NCBI GenBank assembly: GCA_032622095.1
Contig: CP136067.1
Span: 132,809,990 to 132,873,989 of the forward strand
Length of the DNA: 64,000 bases
Source: Siphonodentalium dalli
Taxonomy: Eukaryota > Mollusca > Scaphopoda > Gadilida > Siphonodentaliidae
Reading direction: 5' to 3'
The translations under genes and the position numbers were made by a program. This document shows, in pieces, positions 21,780 to 34,949 of this stretch. The stretch's first letter is position 1. Every line of letters begins with the position of its first letter. Under the pieces are notes generated by a model. The model did no database searches, was not told the DNA's origin, and saw only the letters and a program-made list of their open reading frames with translations.

Positions 21780-23096
21780 TTCTGATTTACCGATCGACTT
21801 TCCTGGCCAATTGTACGCTTAGTTATCAAAAGTAGTGTTTACATGTTGCAATATTCATGAAGGGGAGAGGCTATGCTTTCGAATGATATATAAAATGTAT
21901 TGTTTCATTGCGGCAAACGCAATTGAGCTTCTATATCTGTTCCTCACTCCTATTACTCGGAAAAGTTTACGTTTTCCTAATTTCCTATTCACCGCACGAC
22001 GTTCCTTGCCAATTACACGCTTAATTCTCAAAGTAGTGTTTAAATGTTGCAATATTCATGAAGGGGAGAGGCCATTCTTTTGAACGATGTATAATACGTA
22101 TTGTTTGATTGCGTAAAACGCGATAACGTTGAGCTTATATATCTGTTCCTCATTCCTGTTACTCGGAAAATTTACGCTTTGCTAATTTCCGATTCACCGC
22201 TCGACGTTCCTTGCCAATTACACGCATAATCCTCAAAAGTAGTGTTTAAATGTTACAATATTCATCAAGGGGAGAGGCCATGCATGCTTTCGAATGATGT
22301 ATAATATGTATTGTTTGATTGAGTAAAACGCGAGAAAATTCCTGTTACTCCAAATAATCACTCTGTTACCCGAAGCTGACCATGTTCCTGGTTTGAGATA
22401 CAGTTGGTTGGTACAGTGATTGATACTCTTCTCATTTCTGTAAATATTTGGCAGAAACATTGCGTAATTTGGGAGAAATCTGCGAACAATCTCGATTTTC
22501 CTGGCCAATTATACGCTTAGTTATCAAAAGTTGTGTCTACATGTTGTAATATTCATGAAGGAGAGAGGCTATGCTATCGAATTATGTATTGTTTCATTGC
22601 GGACAACGCGAGAAAATTGAGCTTCTATATCTGTTCCTCATTCCTGTTTTGGTAATTTCCGATTCACCGCTCGACGTTTCTTGCCAATTACACGCATAAC
22701 TCTCAAAATTAGTGTTTAAATTTTGCAATATTCATGAAGGGGAGAGGCCATGCGTTCGAATGATATATAATATGTATTGTTTGATTACGTGAAACGCGAT
22801 AAAATTCAGCTTATATATCTGTTCCTCATTCCTGTTACTCGGAAAAATTTACGTTTTGCTCATTTCCGATTCGCCGCTCGACGTTCCTTGACAATTACAT
22901 GCTTAATCATCAAAAGTAGTGTTTAATGTTGCAATATTCATTAAGGGGAGAGGTCATGCATGCGTTCGAGTTATGTATAATACGTATTGTTTGATTGCGT
23001 AAAACGCGAGAAAAATGAACTTATATATCTGTTCCTCGTTCCTGTTACTCCAAATAGTCACTCTGTTACCCGAAGCTGACGATGTTCCTGGTTTGA
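21780..23096 (+). repeat. 190 bp tandem repeat array, left copy
   Basis: Six diverged units, each with CAATATTCATGAAGGGGAGAGG, TATAATACGTATTGTTTGAT, CTGTTCCTCATTCCTGTTACTC and CGATTCACCGCTCGACGTTCC. Unit markers start near 21847, 22043, 22256, 22546, 22727 and 22930. The array is mirrored at 25000-26290, and a single partial unit lies at 58715-58780. Units carry no open frame. Confidence 0.82.
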
Positions 23097-23157
23097 GATA
23101 ACTCCGCCTACTGAATGACTTTTCTGATTGGCTGAGTCGTTATTTGGTGGGAGAATC

Positions 23158-24911
23158 TGGATTCAGAATCCTAAACCGATAACGGGGCGGGGATAAATCG
23201 AGATTACACGGATCCTATGTCAGATTTTGAAATCCACGTCGTCTCCGATACTATGTTTAATGTTCTCCCAGCGTCAAACATGGCTCATGTATTTGACATA
23301 AGTATCATTTGTATTTTATATTTATAAAGATCATGTATGTTATGAAAGTCATGTATTTGACACAAGTATCATTTGTATCTTATATTTATAATGTTCATGT
23401 TCGTTGTGAAAGTCGTGCTTTGCTTCTATATGTATATACATGGCTTAATCGTATCTTTTTGCAAGTTAAAATGTGTTTATTGTTGAGGGCAAGCATTTCT
23501 AACAGCTCTATCCTCTAGGTCTCCTGAATCAAATTCCGAAGACGTTGTGGAGAACACACGAAACTTGTCAGTTGTACAGGGACGTGGCGACAGGGGTTGG
23601 TTGGGTGTCTCGACCCCCCCCCCCCGAACTTTGGTACAATTTTCTTAGCTGTACAGTCATTTATACGTGAGGCAAATCAGGATTCTTTTGACTAAGTGTT
23701 CCAAATAATGATACGTACAAGCCAGCAAACGCAACAAACAAACCCGATTTTAAATAAATACATATACAAACTTATGACTAACTCGGGAGAGGGTGATCGG
23801 TGATCTGTATATATGTTCAACTTGTTTTGGTAGTCACGTTGCTTTGCCATTACTAATTATTTATTTTTCAGTGTAATAACATATGGGAGAGGGGATACCC
23901 TTAAGTGAGTCAGCACGTGTCCTCCAATCCCATTGTCTGTATAAACAAATGTATGTGTTATATATCATGTGCTATCTAAATTTGACAAATATTTTAAATA
24001 AATATGTCTAAACTAAACTGTTGTACATTTCCAGCAGTTGGAAATTTCATACATGACACAACATTAGTTGGACATTAATTTGACACCATATATAGGTTGG
24101 AATTGTTCTCATTGTTTGATTTTTTCAACCAGTAAAGTTGGTAATTTTCCAATCTAAAGGTGTGTCAGGTTGAAATTTCCAAGGGAGTCCAAATGGAATT
24201 CTGCGAACCTGTGAGATTGATGTTTGGTTCAAGTGGGGGTGCAGTTTGCCGGAAATTTGAGGAAACCTCTAGCCACGTCCCTATAACTTGTACGTGTGGG
24301 TACTTAATCAATAAATTGATTGACATTTCCACTATTTTGTCCTGAGATCCTAGAATAAGCTTTACATTCGTGATTGTGCGATTGTGAGATGCAGTTCACG
24401 TGCGATCACAAGCCCACAACATTAGCTTCATGGGCAAAGCTTTATTTTCCAACTAATGAACAACACGTTGGCCAAACAAATGCCCGTGTTTCTACACTAT
24501 ACAGAGACTATTGTGAGTATTGTCCAAAACGACTGCATTTAACGAAACAAAACATTTTAAATTATGAAATTGCTATAATACTAGATAGTACATACGTGTA
24601 TCTGATAATTCATCGATATCATATAATCACACTATTTCTTGAATAAGGAACATATAATAACGAACAAAGCAGAAGACATATCCATGCAGGTTCACGTGAA
24701 TTCGGTCAATGGTGACGTATCGCCGAATTTGAAATCGACATGCGTTCGGGCGGTATTTTATGGATGGAATTATGAAATGAGCATGATTAAAGTGACAATG
24801 GAATTTACAATGAGTTCGCCATCAACCGAAGAGCTCCCCCAGCGTTACTATCAATAACATTATTATTTGGCTAATTTCAGTAATATTCTCCAAGTTTACA
24901 CTCGATAACAC
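23158..24911. other. Unpaired centre of the palindrome
   Basis: About 1.75 kb with no partner. It contains a 62 bp direct repeat at about 23285-23412 (CATGTATTTGACA-AAGTATC) and the hAT-like element at 23577-24283. Remaining frames are short, with no recognisable protein. Confidence 0.7.
23577..24283 (+). mobile_element. hAT-like non-autonomous element in the palindrome centre
   Basis: Starts CAGGGACGTGGCGACAGGGG and ends CTAGCCACGTCCCT(A). Inside are a C-run and TTGGAAATTTCATACATGAC followed by CATTAGTTGGAC, the same interior as 48461-49687. The flanks CAGTTGTA and AACTTGTA match at only six of eight positions, so the duplication is decayed or the ends are slightly misplaced. Confidence 0.6.
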
Positions 24912-24999
24912 GATTCTCCCACCAAATAACGACTCAGCCAATCAGAAACGTCATTCAGTTGGCGGAGTTATCTCAAACCAGGAACATGAACAGCTTCGG

Positions 25000-26290
25000 G
25001 TAACAGAGTGACTATTTTGAGTAACAGGAACGAGGAACAGATATTTTTCTCGCGTTTTACGCAATCAAACAATACGTATTATACATCACTCGAAAGCATG
25101 CATGACCTCTCCCCTTCCTGAATATTGCAACATTAAACACTACTTTTGATGATTAAGCATTTAATTGGCGAGGAACGTCGAGCGGCGAATCGGAAATGAG
25201 CAAAACGTAAATTTTTCCGAGTAACAGGAATGAGGAACAGATATATAAGCTGAATTGTATCGCATTAAACGCAATCAAACAATGATTATATATCATTCGA
25301 AAGCATGGCCTCTCCCCTTCATGAATATTGCAAAATTTAAGCAGTAATTTTGAGAATTATGCGTGTAATTGACAAGCAACATAGGGCGGTGAATCGGAAA
25401 TGAGCAAAACGTAATTTTTTCCGTGTAAGCATAGCTTCTCTCCTTTATGAATATTCCAACATGTAGACACTACTTTTGATAACTAAGCATATAATTGGCC
25501 AGGAAAATCGAGCGGTAAATCGGAAATTAGCACCCCGAAGAACGTAACAGATTGTTCGCAATGTCGCAAATTACGCAATGTCGCTGCCAAATATTTACAG
25601 AAATGAGAAGAGTATCAATCACTGTACCAACCAACTGTATCTCAAACCAGGAACATGGTCAGCTTCGGGTAACAGAGTGATTATTTGGAGTAACAGGAGT
25701 GAGGAACATATATATAAGTTCAATTTTCTCGTGTTTTACGCAATCAGACAATACATATTATACATCATTCGAAAGCATGCATGGCCTCTTCCCTTGACGA
25801 ATATTGTAACATATAAACACTACTTTTGAGGATTATGCGTGTAATTGGCAAGGAACGTCGAGCGGTGAATCGGAAATTAGCAAAGTGTAAATGTTTCCGA
25901 GTAACAGGAATGAAGAACAGATATAAAAGCTTAATGTTATCTCGTTTTACGCAATCAAACAATACGTATTATACATCGTTCAAAAGAATGGCCTCTCCCC
26001 TTCATGAATATTGCAACATTTTAACACTACTTTGAGAATTAAGCGTGTAATTGGCAAGGAACGTCGTGCGGTGAATAGGATATTAGCAAAACGTAAACTT
26101 TTCTGAGTAACAGGAATGGGGAACAGATATAGAGGCTCAATAGCGTTTGCCGCAATGAAACAATGCATTTTATACATCATTCGAAAGCATGGCCTCTCCC
26201 CTTCATGAATATTGCAACATGTAAACACTACTTTTGATAACTAAGCGTACAATTGGCCAGGAAAGTCGATCGGTAAAAGAGAAATTAGTA
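25000..26290 (-). repeat. 190 bp tandem repeat array, right copy
   Basis: Mirror image of 21780-23096, again about six units. The CCTCTCCCCTTCATGAATATT marker is near 25107, 25310, 25441, 25786, 25990 and 26201. Confidence 0.82.
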
Positions 26291-27016
26291 CCCCGAAGAA
26301 CGTAACAGATTGTTCGCAGGAAGTCGCAGATTTCTCACAAATTACGCAATGTCGCTGCCAAATATTTACAGAATATTTATGAGATATGTTAGGATTAAAT
26401 ATTACGGAAATATTAATTCATGTTTCAATATATGGCTCATTCGAGCTTCCAAATTATGTCTACGTAATTTAGATAGCTTGACAAATACACGCAATATTGA
26501 TATACCGGCTTCATATGCTCCGGAAAATAACTTCCCATGGTCACAGCCATTTTCCAGCTGTTAAATTTTTCGCAAAAAAGTAAAACAGACATTCTTTATT
26601 TCTATCAAATAAGGTATGTAGACTAACACTGAAACTCGTTTCTGTTCCATGTCGTGCATATTGTTTGGAGTCCAAACATCTTGTTCTAAGTTGTATTTTT
26701 TATCACTTCAATTCTTTTGCTGTGACAAATTATCTACCTATTTCGATACTGGAATAAAATCAAAAGGGAATATTAATATGTGTAGTTTAGATGGATCGTA
26801 CATTTCTTTTTAATATTTATCAACGATCCATACAAACTACAACTAATAATATTCGCTTTTGAAAAATTGTTCATAGTGTGTCTCAAATTTCCAACTAGTA
26901 AACTTTTGGCCAGTGTGTAGGCGGGGTAATAATTAATGTGATCTTTTGTTTGGGAAGTTTGTTAACATTAGATCAGTTGGGATTAAAAGCAGCTGTTATG
27001 ACTTGTAATTGTGGGG

Positions 27017-27193
27017 GGATAGGATAGGATAGGATATTTTATTTGCAATACACATATCTATTACATAATAGTGGCGAAAATTATGGAAAATTATGTCGTA
27101 TATTGTGGGGGATGGCATAGTCTGGCAAGACTGTCTTCCTGCCATCCCCAGTATATGTGGTGAATATAGAAATTAATAACAATAGTAAGATGG
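27017..27193 (-). mobile_element. Short LINE tail with (ATCCT)n end, right arm only
   Basis: Read on the minus strand, it ends GCAAATAAAAT followed by (ATCCT)n, a microsatellite tail typical of CR1/L2-like LINEs, preceded by a hairpin GGGGATGGCA...TGCCATCCCC. The left arm reads straight through this point near 21010. GTGGG on both sides may be a short duplication. Confidence 0.7.
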
Positions 27194-27339
27194 TGGGTAT
27201 ACCCATATGCAGCGAGGGGGCATCATTTGACCAACCGCCATGTCATGAGAGTTTGGTCTGCTTCTGGGGTTTGTTGAGGTGGGTGATATTAGCAATTTCA
27301 TACTGGACAAATGCGACCCTCTGACCACGTGCCTGACAT

Positions 27340-27640
27340 CTAAGAAGTAGTAAATCGGTTGTTATATTAAGATACTGCGGCCCCGTGTGGGCCCGGAGTA
27401 GAATAGGCCTACCGCCCCACTGCGAGAGGTAAGAATCCCGTAATGTGGCACCCTGTTTGCCGTGGGGTGCATCACGTCACGTGTGGTGTGGGAGTCCTGG
27501 AGGTACTAGGGCGGTCGTATCACGTGAGGCATCGACCTGCGGATACGGCTTAGCTCATGGTCCGCTTTGATCCTACATCTCTTCAAGGTGGGTGGTTGAG
27601 TTGACCTGGCTCCATCAGACGGCTAGCCACGCCTCTCCAC
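27340..27640. other. GC-rich conserved block, unidentified, right copy
   Basis: Partner of 20560-20860. The conserved part holds TGTGGCACCCTGTTTGCCG and GGCATCGACCTGCGGATACG. No RNA family was recognised. Confidence 0.4.
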
Positions 27641-27660
27641 AGTGTTTCAGATTCAATTTT

Positions 27661-28500
27661 TAAACGCCCGTTTGAAAAAAACGGTCGTATTATGTAAATG
27701 GGTTGTCCGTCCGTCGTCCGTCCGTCCTTCCGCTTTTGGTTTCCGGGTGATAACTTTCGATTGAATCAAGTGAACTGAACCAAATTTGGTATGTTAGTTT
27801 ACCACATCAAAATACTGATCAAATTCGAATACGGGTTTCGTCCGCATGATTTTGGCTGAGTTATGCCCCTTTTTCGATTTAGATTTTTCCTGATTTGCGG
27901 TTTCCGGATGATAACTTTAGATTGAATCAAGTGAACTGAACCAAATTTGGTATATTAGTTTATCACCCCAAAATACAGATCAAGTTCGAACATGGGCTTT
28001 GTCCGCATTATTTTTGACTGAGTTATGCCCATTTTTCGACTTAGAATTTACCTGATTTGCGGTTTCCAGATGATAACTTTAGATTGAATTAAGTGAACTG
28101 AACCAAATTTGGTATATTAGTTTACCACCCCAAAATACAGATAAAGTTCGAATATGGGCTTTGTCCGCATCATTTTGACTGAGTTATGTCCCTTTTCGAC
28201 TTAGATGTTACCTGATTTACGGTTTCCGGATGATAACTTTAGATTGAATCAAGTGAACTGAAGCATATTTGGTATATTAGTTTACCACCCCAAAATACAG
28301 ATCTAGTTCAAATATGGGTTTCGTCCGCATGAATTTGACTGAGTTATGCCCCTTTTTCAACTTAGATTTTACCCGATATGCGGTTTGCAGATGATAACTT
28401 TAGATTGAATTGAGTGAACTGAACCAAATTTGGTAAACAGATCCAAGTTCAAATGTGGGTTCTGTCTACATACCCCACTCTACTCCAGAAACGGGCGTAT
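27661..28500. mobile_element. ACGCCCGTTT-ended element with about five 160 bp units, right copy
   Basis: Same inverted ends as at 20202-20540, but the internal unit with GGTTTCCGGATGATAACTTT is repeated about five times (near 27738, 27899, 28060, 28220 and 28380). The arm-to-arm coordinate offset changes by about 480 bp here, matching three extra units. Confidence 0.8.
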
Positions 28501-28839
28501 TATGCCACGACCAGACGGCGTGCTCTTGGTGTTATATGTTGTTTTCTGTTTTTCACGTATGATGTTTCTGTTCTCTCCTGTCTCTTTTGTGTTCGTCCCG
28601 ATGATTGTTAAGTGTTGAATGTGTATTGTTCTCGCCTGTCTCACTCCGGAGGGGTACCACGAGGCTGCTATATGCAGTGTCTAAACGGGTCACCGCTTCA
28701 GCTATGTACCAGTCTTTGGCCCGACCAGAATTCGAAGGGTAGTTCACGGCGGCTGCTGGGCTAGTTGTCGATGTTTTGCTTTTTGTGTGACAACTCATAT
28801 AAAAACAATGTATTGCTTGTAAGAATGATGACTCACCAA

Positions 28840-29780
28840 GTTCCAATGATGCAGTTGTATTCCCTCAGTACTTGGTTCTTGGCACAAACCTGAACAGACC
28901 TTCCATCTTTCTCATTGATAATACGCTACAAAGCATTGCTGAATAAATGAAATTTGTTACACCAATCAGGACTGGGCCAATCAGTGGCTCACTCTTGATT
29001 GAGTGTTCAAAGACAGTTCAATATGATGCTCTGCTGCAGTTAACAACTATTTCACAAACACCAGTGTTGGTTACTCCTCACAAGACATTGAACAGTAGCT
29101 GAGCTGTGTTGAGAACTCGCGATATAGATGATTCTTCTGTGTCAGAGATATTGGCCGAGTTAGCACCACAGGGAGTTACAGAATTCCGTAGGTTTACGAA
29201 GACAGTTGATGATCACAAAGTGAACAGTTATCCTCTGACATTCAATAGGTGCGAACATCCACCGACATTGAAGGTTGGGTATATGAGGATGTTAAGTTTC
29301 ACATGCTGCAATGGATCGTTCCTGTCCTATTTGGGACTATGCATTCAAGATTCAACGATGTAAAGCTGAGAAGCATATGTCATATATATATATTAAGAAA
29401 TTAGTTGTTCCTTGTCCATCCATTCCACATACTCAGCAATCGTGTCTACCAAAAAGTTTGTTGATGCCAGCACTCAGACACAGAGTCATACCAAACTCGT
29501 CAGTAGCTGTATATCCCTCGCAACACAAGTTGAGGCGACTGATATTATTCCTGTTTCAGAACCTGAAGCGCAGGTTGTGGATACAGCTTCTGCTATTGAG
29601 ACATTTCCTCCAAAACAATCTATGCCAGTTGATAGTATTGTTCCAAAAGAAAAATCACCTGTTGCTTCGAAACACAGATCGCCAAAGTCACTCAAACGTT
29701 TTGACTCTTAGTAAGAGAGACGGTTAACTCTCAAAGACAAGAAACAATATTTGTGTGCGAGGCTGTCGGTTGGGTGAAGG
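28840..29780 (+). pseudogene. Gag-like LINE ORF1 relic, right copy
   Basis: Several frames together give a Jockey/CR1-style ORF1 (nucleic-acid-binding Gag-like protein). Evidence: IFLIDNTLQSI, GPISGSLLIECS, VLVTPHKTLNSS, then RDIDDSSVSEILAELAPQGV with TEFRRFTK, LKVGYMRM, the DRSCPIWDYAFKIQRCKAEK block normally next to CCHC knuckles, and a C-terminal tail with KKFVDASTQTQSHTK up to 29711. Stops and frameshifts interrupt it (for example near 29104 and 29300), and the CCHC cysteines are mostly lost. No endonuclease or reverse transcriptase follows. It is present in both arms, so it is older than the palindrome. Confidence 0.78.
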
Positions 29781-30036
29781 ATGACATTCTGTCTCACCCA
29801 CCCGACTCATCAAATATTATATATACCTTATCACTGCAAAATCTGATCTTAAAAGCTACTTGAGATATTTCGATGTGGCTCCTTGGTAAATTTCGTGTTC
29901 TTTAGTTGCTATTTATTATCTATTCTTGTACTACTTTTATAAGTTTTATAGTATGATTGGACACTAGTCAGTTCTTGAGTTTATATTCCCGACTTCAATT
30001 GGAAATATTATGGCCTATTTTTTGGCCAAAATCAAG

Positions 30037-30545
30037 CCACTGTACATTGATAATGCCTAGTAACCTCACGAGATACTGTTTACTATGCATTTATTTCGAG
30101 AGTACCTGCATCATACTATTTGCTTGTTAGAACATATACCTTTGTATATGGATAGATTCAAAATGTCCCCCATTTGAGCAAAAACCTCTTTATGTGTCCA
30201 TTTGTGGTGAAAATGGTGAACATTTTTTTTATTTCAAAATTAAAATTGGGCTTGACAAAACAATACTCGGTGATTCTGATATATATGTTGCATTTTAGAG
30301 CATACCAACAACTTTACTATATATAGGCCAGGGAATGCTGGGATAGCGCTCATATAAAGAATTCAATTAATAGTCTAATTTTATACAAATACTAATATTA
30401 ACATCCTCTTTAATGATAATAAATTAAGCAACACAATAAACACATTCATGATACTGTTCGTGGTACGAAATTGTTTGGATGTTGATTCTCGGTCTTTCCC
30501 CATAAAATTGACAACCGTTGCTATGGATCCACCCGATTACTCAAC
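30037..30545. other. Right-arm segment missing from the left arm
   Basis: About 510 bp between GGCCTATTTTTTGGCC and CTGCAACATCAGTATTTTGT with no counterpart near 18650. It has no terminal repeats or target duplication, so a deletion in the left arm is likelier than an insertion here. No gene seen. Confidence 0.55.
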
Positions 30546-31284
30546 TGCAACATCAGTATTTTGTCAACAGGTGATAGGCTGGCACTGAACGGGCAGAAGA
30601 AATCAGACGACATATTTCATATTGTTTTCGTTTGAGCGCAGACTGTCCCTTTGCTTGGAACTCAAACTTTGCATCTGTTAAAAATTCCAACATAGCACCC
30701 CATATGTTTGGACATTTTTAACTGATTTTCATTCCAGTCCAACATTTTGACCGTAAGTGGGAACATATACGACTTTCGGACCACATTTAAAAGTAACAAG
30801 TATTCACACTAAATACTGATTGCAATATCCAACTAACAGAACAAATTCAACCTAATTTTGGTCTGTCCAACAAATGCTGTGTCAGGCATGAAATTACCCA
30901 ATGTTGAAATTAGTGGCGAAAGTTGCGAGTGAAACGCCCCCAACTTTATGCCGCCACATCCCTGCATGGTGGTGAGAGCACTACCGAACAAGAGAGATCA
31001 ATAAGTCGCAGCCATATTGAATTAATTCAGCCCCCGTTCCGCAGTTTAAGTGCTACAGGTCAAAGTTATGGAGGTGCATTTCATGCATATATGGAATTCA
31101 TGAATATTCAAAGCTCTATACGTGGAATTCATGCATATTCAAATCTCCTGTTTTTTTCAAGAAATATATATTTTTATATTGTTTTATTAACAAAGCAAAA
31201 TTCAATAACACTGTAGCTCATCATGGAGACGAAAGCAGTCAACTGAAAGCAGTCAGAGATTACAGTCAATGAAGCGATAAGGAA

Positions 31285-31390
31285 TGCGGAACGTCGATTG
31301 ATTGATTGATTGATTAATTGGGGTTTAACGTAGTTTTAGGCTCAACTTTTAGCAACAAAGCCATCTCACGACGAGGTTCGGAACGTCGAA
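31285..31390 (-). mobile_element. 5'-truncated SINE end, right copy
   Basis: Mirror of 17006-17092: (GATT)n then GGGGTTTAACG, between two copies of the duplication GGAACGTCG. Confidence 0.83.
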
Positions 31391-33209
31391 GTATCCAAGT
31401 AATACAAAAGGTCGCAAAGGAGAGAGCCATACGGCGTTTGGGATGAATCAGATGAACACTGTTGGCTGTATAGGGCATGCAGAAGGATTTATTCATGTAA
31501 AGAGTTGAACATCGTTCAAATTCGATAGCTTCCATCTAGAAAAGACAATAAACATGCATGTATGTCCTGGATTGAGAGAATAATTGCGTGCATGTATTTT
31601 GTCTCTTCTTCCTTTGTCATTCTCTGTTCTCAATACAAAACAATGAAAAAAAATATATATATATACATGCCTGTAAATTTTCAAAACATCTCCAATAAAT
31701 GTGGGCTGCAGCTATAGTCTAGGCTGTGCTGGGGGTGATCGTCGCACATCGGGGGAATTTATGCGACCATCATTTTCTTATAGGAAAATTACTCTAGTTT
31801 TCGAATTCAGAGGGCGCCGAGCCGAGATAGGTGACAAAATATAACTTTTCCCTATGTTTCATAGGGTACCCTACCTAAAAAATGACATATTTTCAGAGGT
31901 TAACAGGCATTAGCCAACTGGTTAACAGGGCATCAACATCGGAAAGATTGTAAACATATTTGCAAATTATGGAACGAATATAGACACTTAATCAGATTCA
32001 ACATCGTATTCATGCTTTCGTTCTGATTTCGTGACGTCATGGTAAAATATGTAGCGTGACGCGTCAAACATTCATGGCGATTCAGACAAAGTGTCGTGCG
32101 TCAACTCTGTGCAAAGATAGCATATCTGTCGAATTCTTCCAAGTTATATATTTTTGGAAATGGAAGGGTACCCCCTATAATGATGTTCATACTTACATTA
32201 TATCTTTCCAAGTATTGACATAATAGACCAAAACTTAACCCTCCCCCCAATTTCACAAATAACCACATATATGTGCCCATGCAGTTTGTGTCCACCAAAT
32301 AAATTGACAATGCACAGTTTACCTTTTCATGTTGTGTAGAATCGTACGGCGACACTGATAATGTAAAACATCGTTCAAATCCTAGATTAGGAAGGTAATA
32401 AAATCCAAGATGGCGTCCAAGATTGCCGCCAATTTTTATATTGACACTCTATACACCAGATGTATGGTAACCGGACTAGATCATCGCGAGTGCTTTATTT
32501 CGGCCAATTTGGCCGGTTACTTCATGTGACTTTTTCATCTGACGTGTGTGTCGGATAATTGATCTGGAGGATTTATGTAAATGTTAGCCCAAACTACATT
32601 TCCAAGTAACGATGGTTTTGTTGTTTATTTTGAGGAATAATACCGCGTCAGATGAATTCAGCCCAAATATGTTAACAGTTGTCGTGTCAAACATTCGGCA
32701 GTAGGTTAGCGTTATTTAGTATTTGTGGATGTCCTTTAACATGGGGAAAATAGACTTCTGCGCTTGAACGAGCATGTGAATTTGTCGTTTTTAATGTACA
32801 GCAACTTGATAATCAATAACAGAGGCATTCTCTGTCAAATAAGGTCGCTCTATTTACGGTATTAATTGCGGAACTTTCTAAAGTAAACTACGCGTAAACG
32901 GATACATACGGTAAATTATAGAATGTGCCGGAATCGGCCTAATCGCCCCATGGCCAACTCGCCCAGTCGACGTGTGTCAATTCGGTACCTACTATAACAT
33001 GTACCCGAGTCCGATTCGGAATAAAAGATGTATACGGGTGTTATATAGCGTTTGGTCCGTTGTTTCTCAATGAATATTATTGAAATTTGGTGTATATGTC
33101 CGGGCTGGGACATGGAATACAACAACGTTTGAATTGTTTTTAAATTTACAAATTTGTTGATTTTATTCAATTTTTTTTCGTTCTGAAAACACACTATAAA
33201 GTGTATATA

Positions 33210-33515
33210 ATATAATAACGAACACGAGACATACATAATTTATAAACTGTTAACAAAAGATATCAAATTCAATACATGACAAAGATGACTCAGTGGAGTT
33301 TATAAAGTGAACATAAAAACATTGAGGTAAGAATCTTTTTAAGGAATGCAACTTTATTTAATGATAATAAACACATAAATTAAAATAACAAACATGAGAC
33401 ATACATGATTTATAAACTGTTAACAAAAGATATCAAACTCAATACATGACAAAGATGACTCAGTGAAGTTTATAAAGTGAACATAAAAATATTAAGGTAA
33501 GAATCTTTTTAAGCA
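33210..33515 (+). repeat. Two-copy tandem repeat, period about 171 bp
   Basis: About 134 bp containing GATATCAAA-TCAATACATGACAAAG is repeated at 33210-33343 and 33381-33515 with few differences, inside the fold-back element. Confidence 0.85.
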
Positions 33516-33529
33516 TTACTAAACCGTTT

Positions 33530-34650
33530 AGCACAGACCACAGTCCACTTCACTCATCCGATCATCACCAAACTTCATATTTATCTTGATATTGATCTAT
33601 CAGATGAGAGCTATCAAATATTTTTTTAATTTCATAGGAAAAAATGGTCGCCAGCGGCCATATTGCATTTACGTTATATTTTATCGCGTCATGTCGATAT
33701 CTAGTATTACTTAGAAATTTCACCTTTCCAGATTCATAATTGCTCCATTGACTGTAACAGATGAAAATATTCCCCTCTTCGGATAGAGTGTCACTGAAAC
33801 TTTATTTTGTCAGACTGTCTGTATAATCACTGATTATATATGGCAATAATCTGTAATAAGATGTAGCACTATTTTATTTTATATTTACACGCAGTGCTGT
33901 TTTTATACATCAATTCTAATCCCCCTAGATCATCATGTGATCGATCGTACATCGCGCGAGGACCTGGTTGAATTAAGGGGGGTTTTATGGATCACTTCTG
34001 TCCTCAAGCTAGATTATACTTATGACATTTAATGGCATGTTCCTAACGTGGAGGGTTAGATATGCTTGAGAAACCACCACTCTTTAATTCACACCAAGTT
34101 CTCAGCTGTCATGTTCGGATATTAGAACCCATAGCCATGATATATGGTTTATTTTGTGTATACTAGTAATATAGTTATTTTCAGTACCTTTATATACCAG
34201 TACTGTGTATAACAATGCATATAAATTAATCCATGTATACATGTATATTGATTCAACGGATTCAGTGGTTTTGTCCATCAGTCTATCAAATTTGCGGGGA
34301 AAACATGGCCACAAGCAGTACACCCTGCTAAATTTCGAATTTGAATCAATTGGCGCACCCTGCAGCCAGCTTTTATTGGAGAACTTTTTCTTATGTGAAT
34401 ATTTTGGGTCACCGCTAGATGTGAGCCATATTTTGTTCTCAAACTGTCCTTGTGAAGACATCACTGCCAGCGGTGATCTTCAATTTTACTATTTTTATGG
34501 CTAAATAATTTGGTTGATCCTACAGACGACACCCTTGTCCGATCGTCATCAGATTCCACAATTATCTTCTGGATAACCAGGGTGAGAGTAATCTAATTTT
34601 CCCGAATTTCGTTAAAAAACATTACCACAGGCAGCAATTTGGTATCTTAC
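33530..34650. repeat. Diverged ATGGCCGCC-type array inside the fold-back element
   Basis: Recurring ATCACCAAACTTCATATTTA, GAGCTAT and AATGGTCGCCAGCGGCCAT-like blocks near 33645, 34300, 34460 and 34620. It resembles the array that flanks the element's own insertion site (16090-16700, 41145-41750). Confidence 0.55.
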
Positions 34651-34949
34651 TCTTTGATCCTCTTTTGCATGACTGAATTGTTTAGCAACTGTACAGACAT
34701 ATCCCTCATCTGGTTTTTATATACATGTATATCTCTTCATGCGGATAGCCAGTATTACGTAGGTACTTCAACTTTCTGCATTCCTGTCATCATTTGAAAT
34801 ATAAAAATTTACCTGATACATGCACCCTTCAAAATTTGTTTCGTCGTATCTATTTTAATGACCCGTATGGTAATATTGATACAGATATATTTGTCAAACA
34901 TTTCTTTGTACAATATACAGGTATTTAGTTTGTAACTAAATCTAGAAAT

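Larger units (their letters stand above)
1793..23157 (+). repeat. Left arm of a 48 kb imperfect palindrome
   Basis: Reading inward from 1793, this arm matches the reverse complement of 24912-50023. Anchor pairs include 1793-1910 with 49910-50023, 1980-2357 with 46885-47260, the lectin exon (10493-10801 with 46394-46702), the TTAA element (12027-15827 with 42006-45823), the truncated SINE (17018 with 31377) and the innermost AATGAC-to-AGAATC block (about 23114-23157 with 24912-24950). Coordinate sums of paired points are constant except at identifiable insertions, so the two arms are colinear. Left-only insertions are the LINE at 2358, hAT elements at 11019 and 11339, and the LINE tail at 17659. 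Confidence 0.93.

Noticed and set aside
21780-23096. Regular repeats as a CRISPR-like array
   Set aside because: Units are about 190 bp, diverged and without unique spacers; this is a eukaryotic tandem repeat.
24374-24646. 90-codon frame in the palindrome centre as a gene
   Set aside because: No recognisable domain, no partner frame, AT-rich; likely chance.
23158-24911. Whole palindrome as a simple fold-back sequencing artefact
   Set aside because: Arms differ by several per cent, have many one-sided insertions with proper target duplications, and the centre is unique. Head-to-head joining of two diverged copies by assembly remains possible and is noted in the findings.
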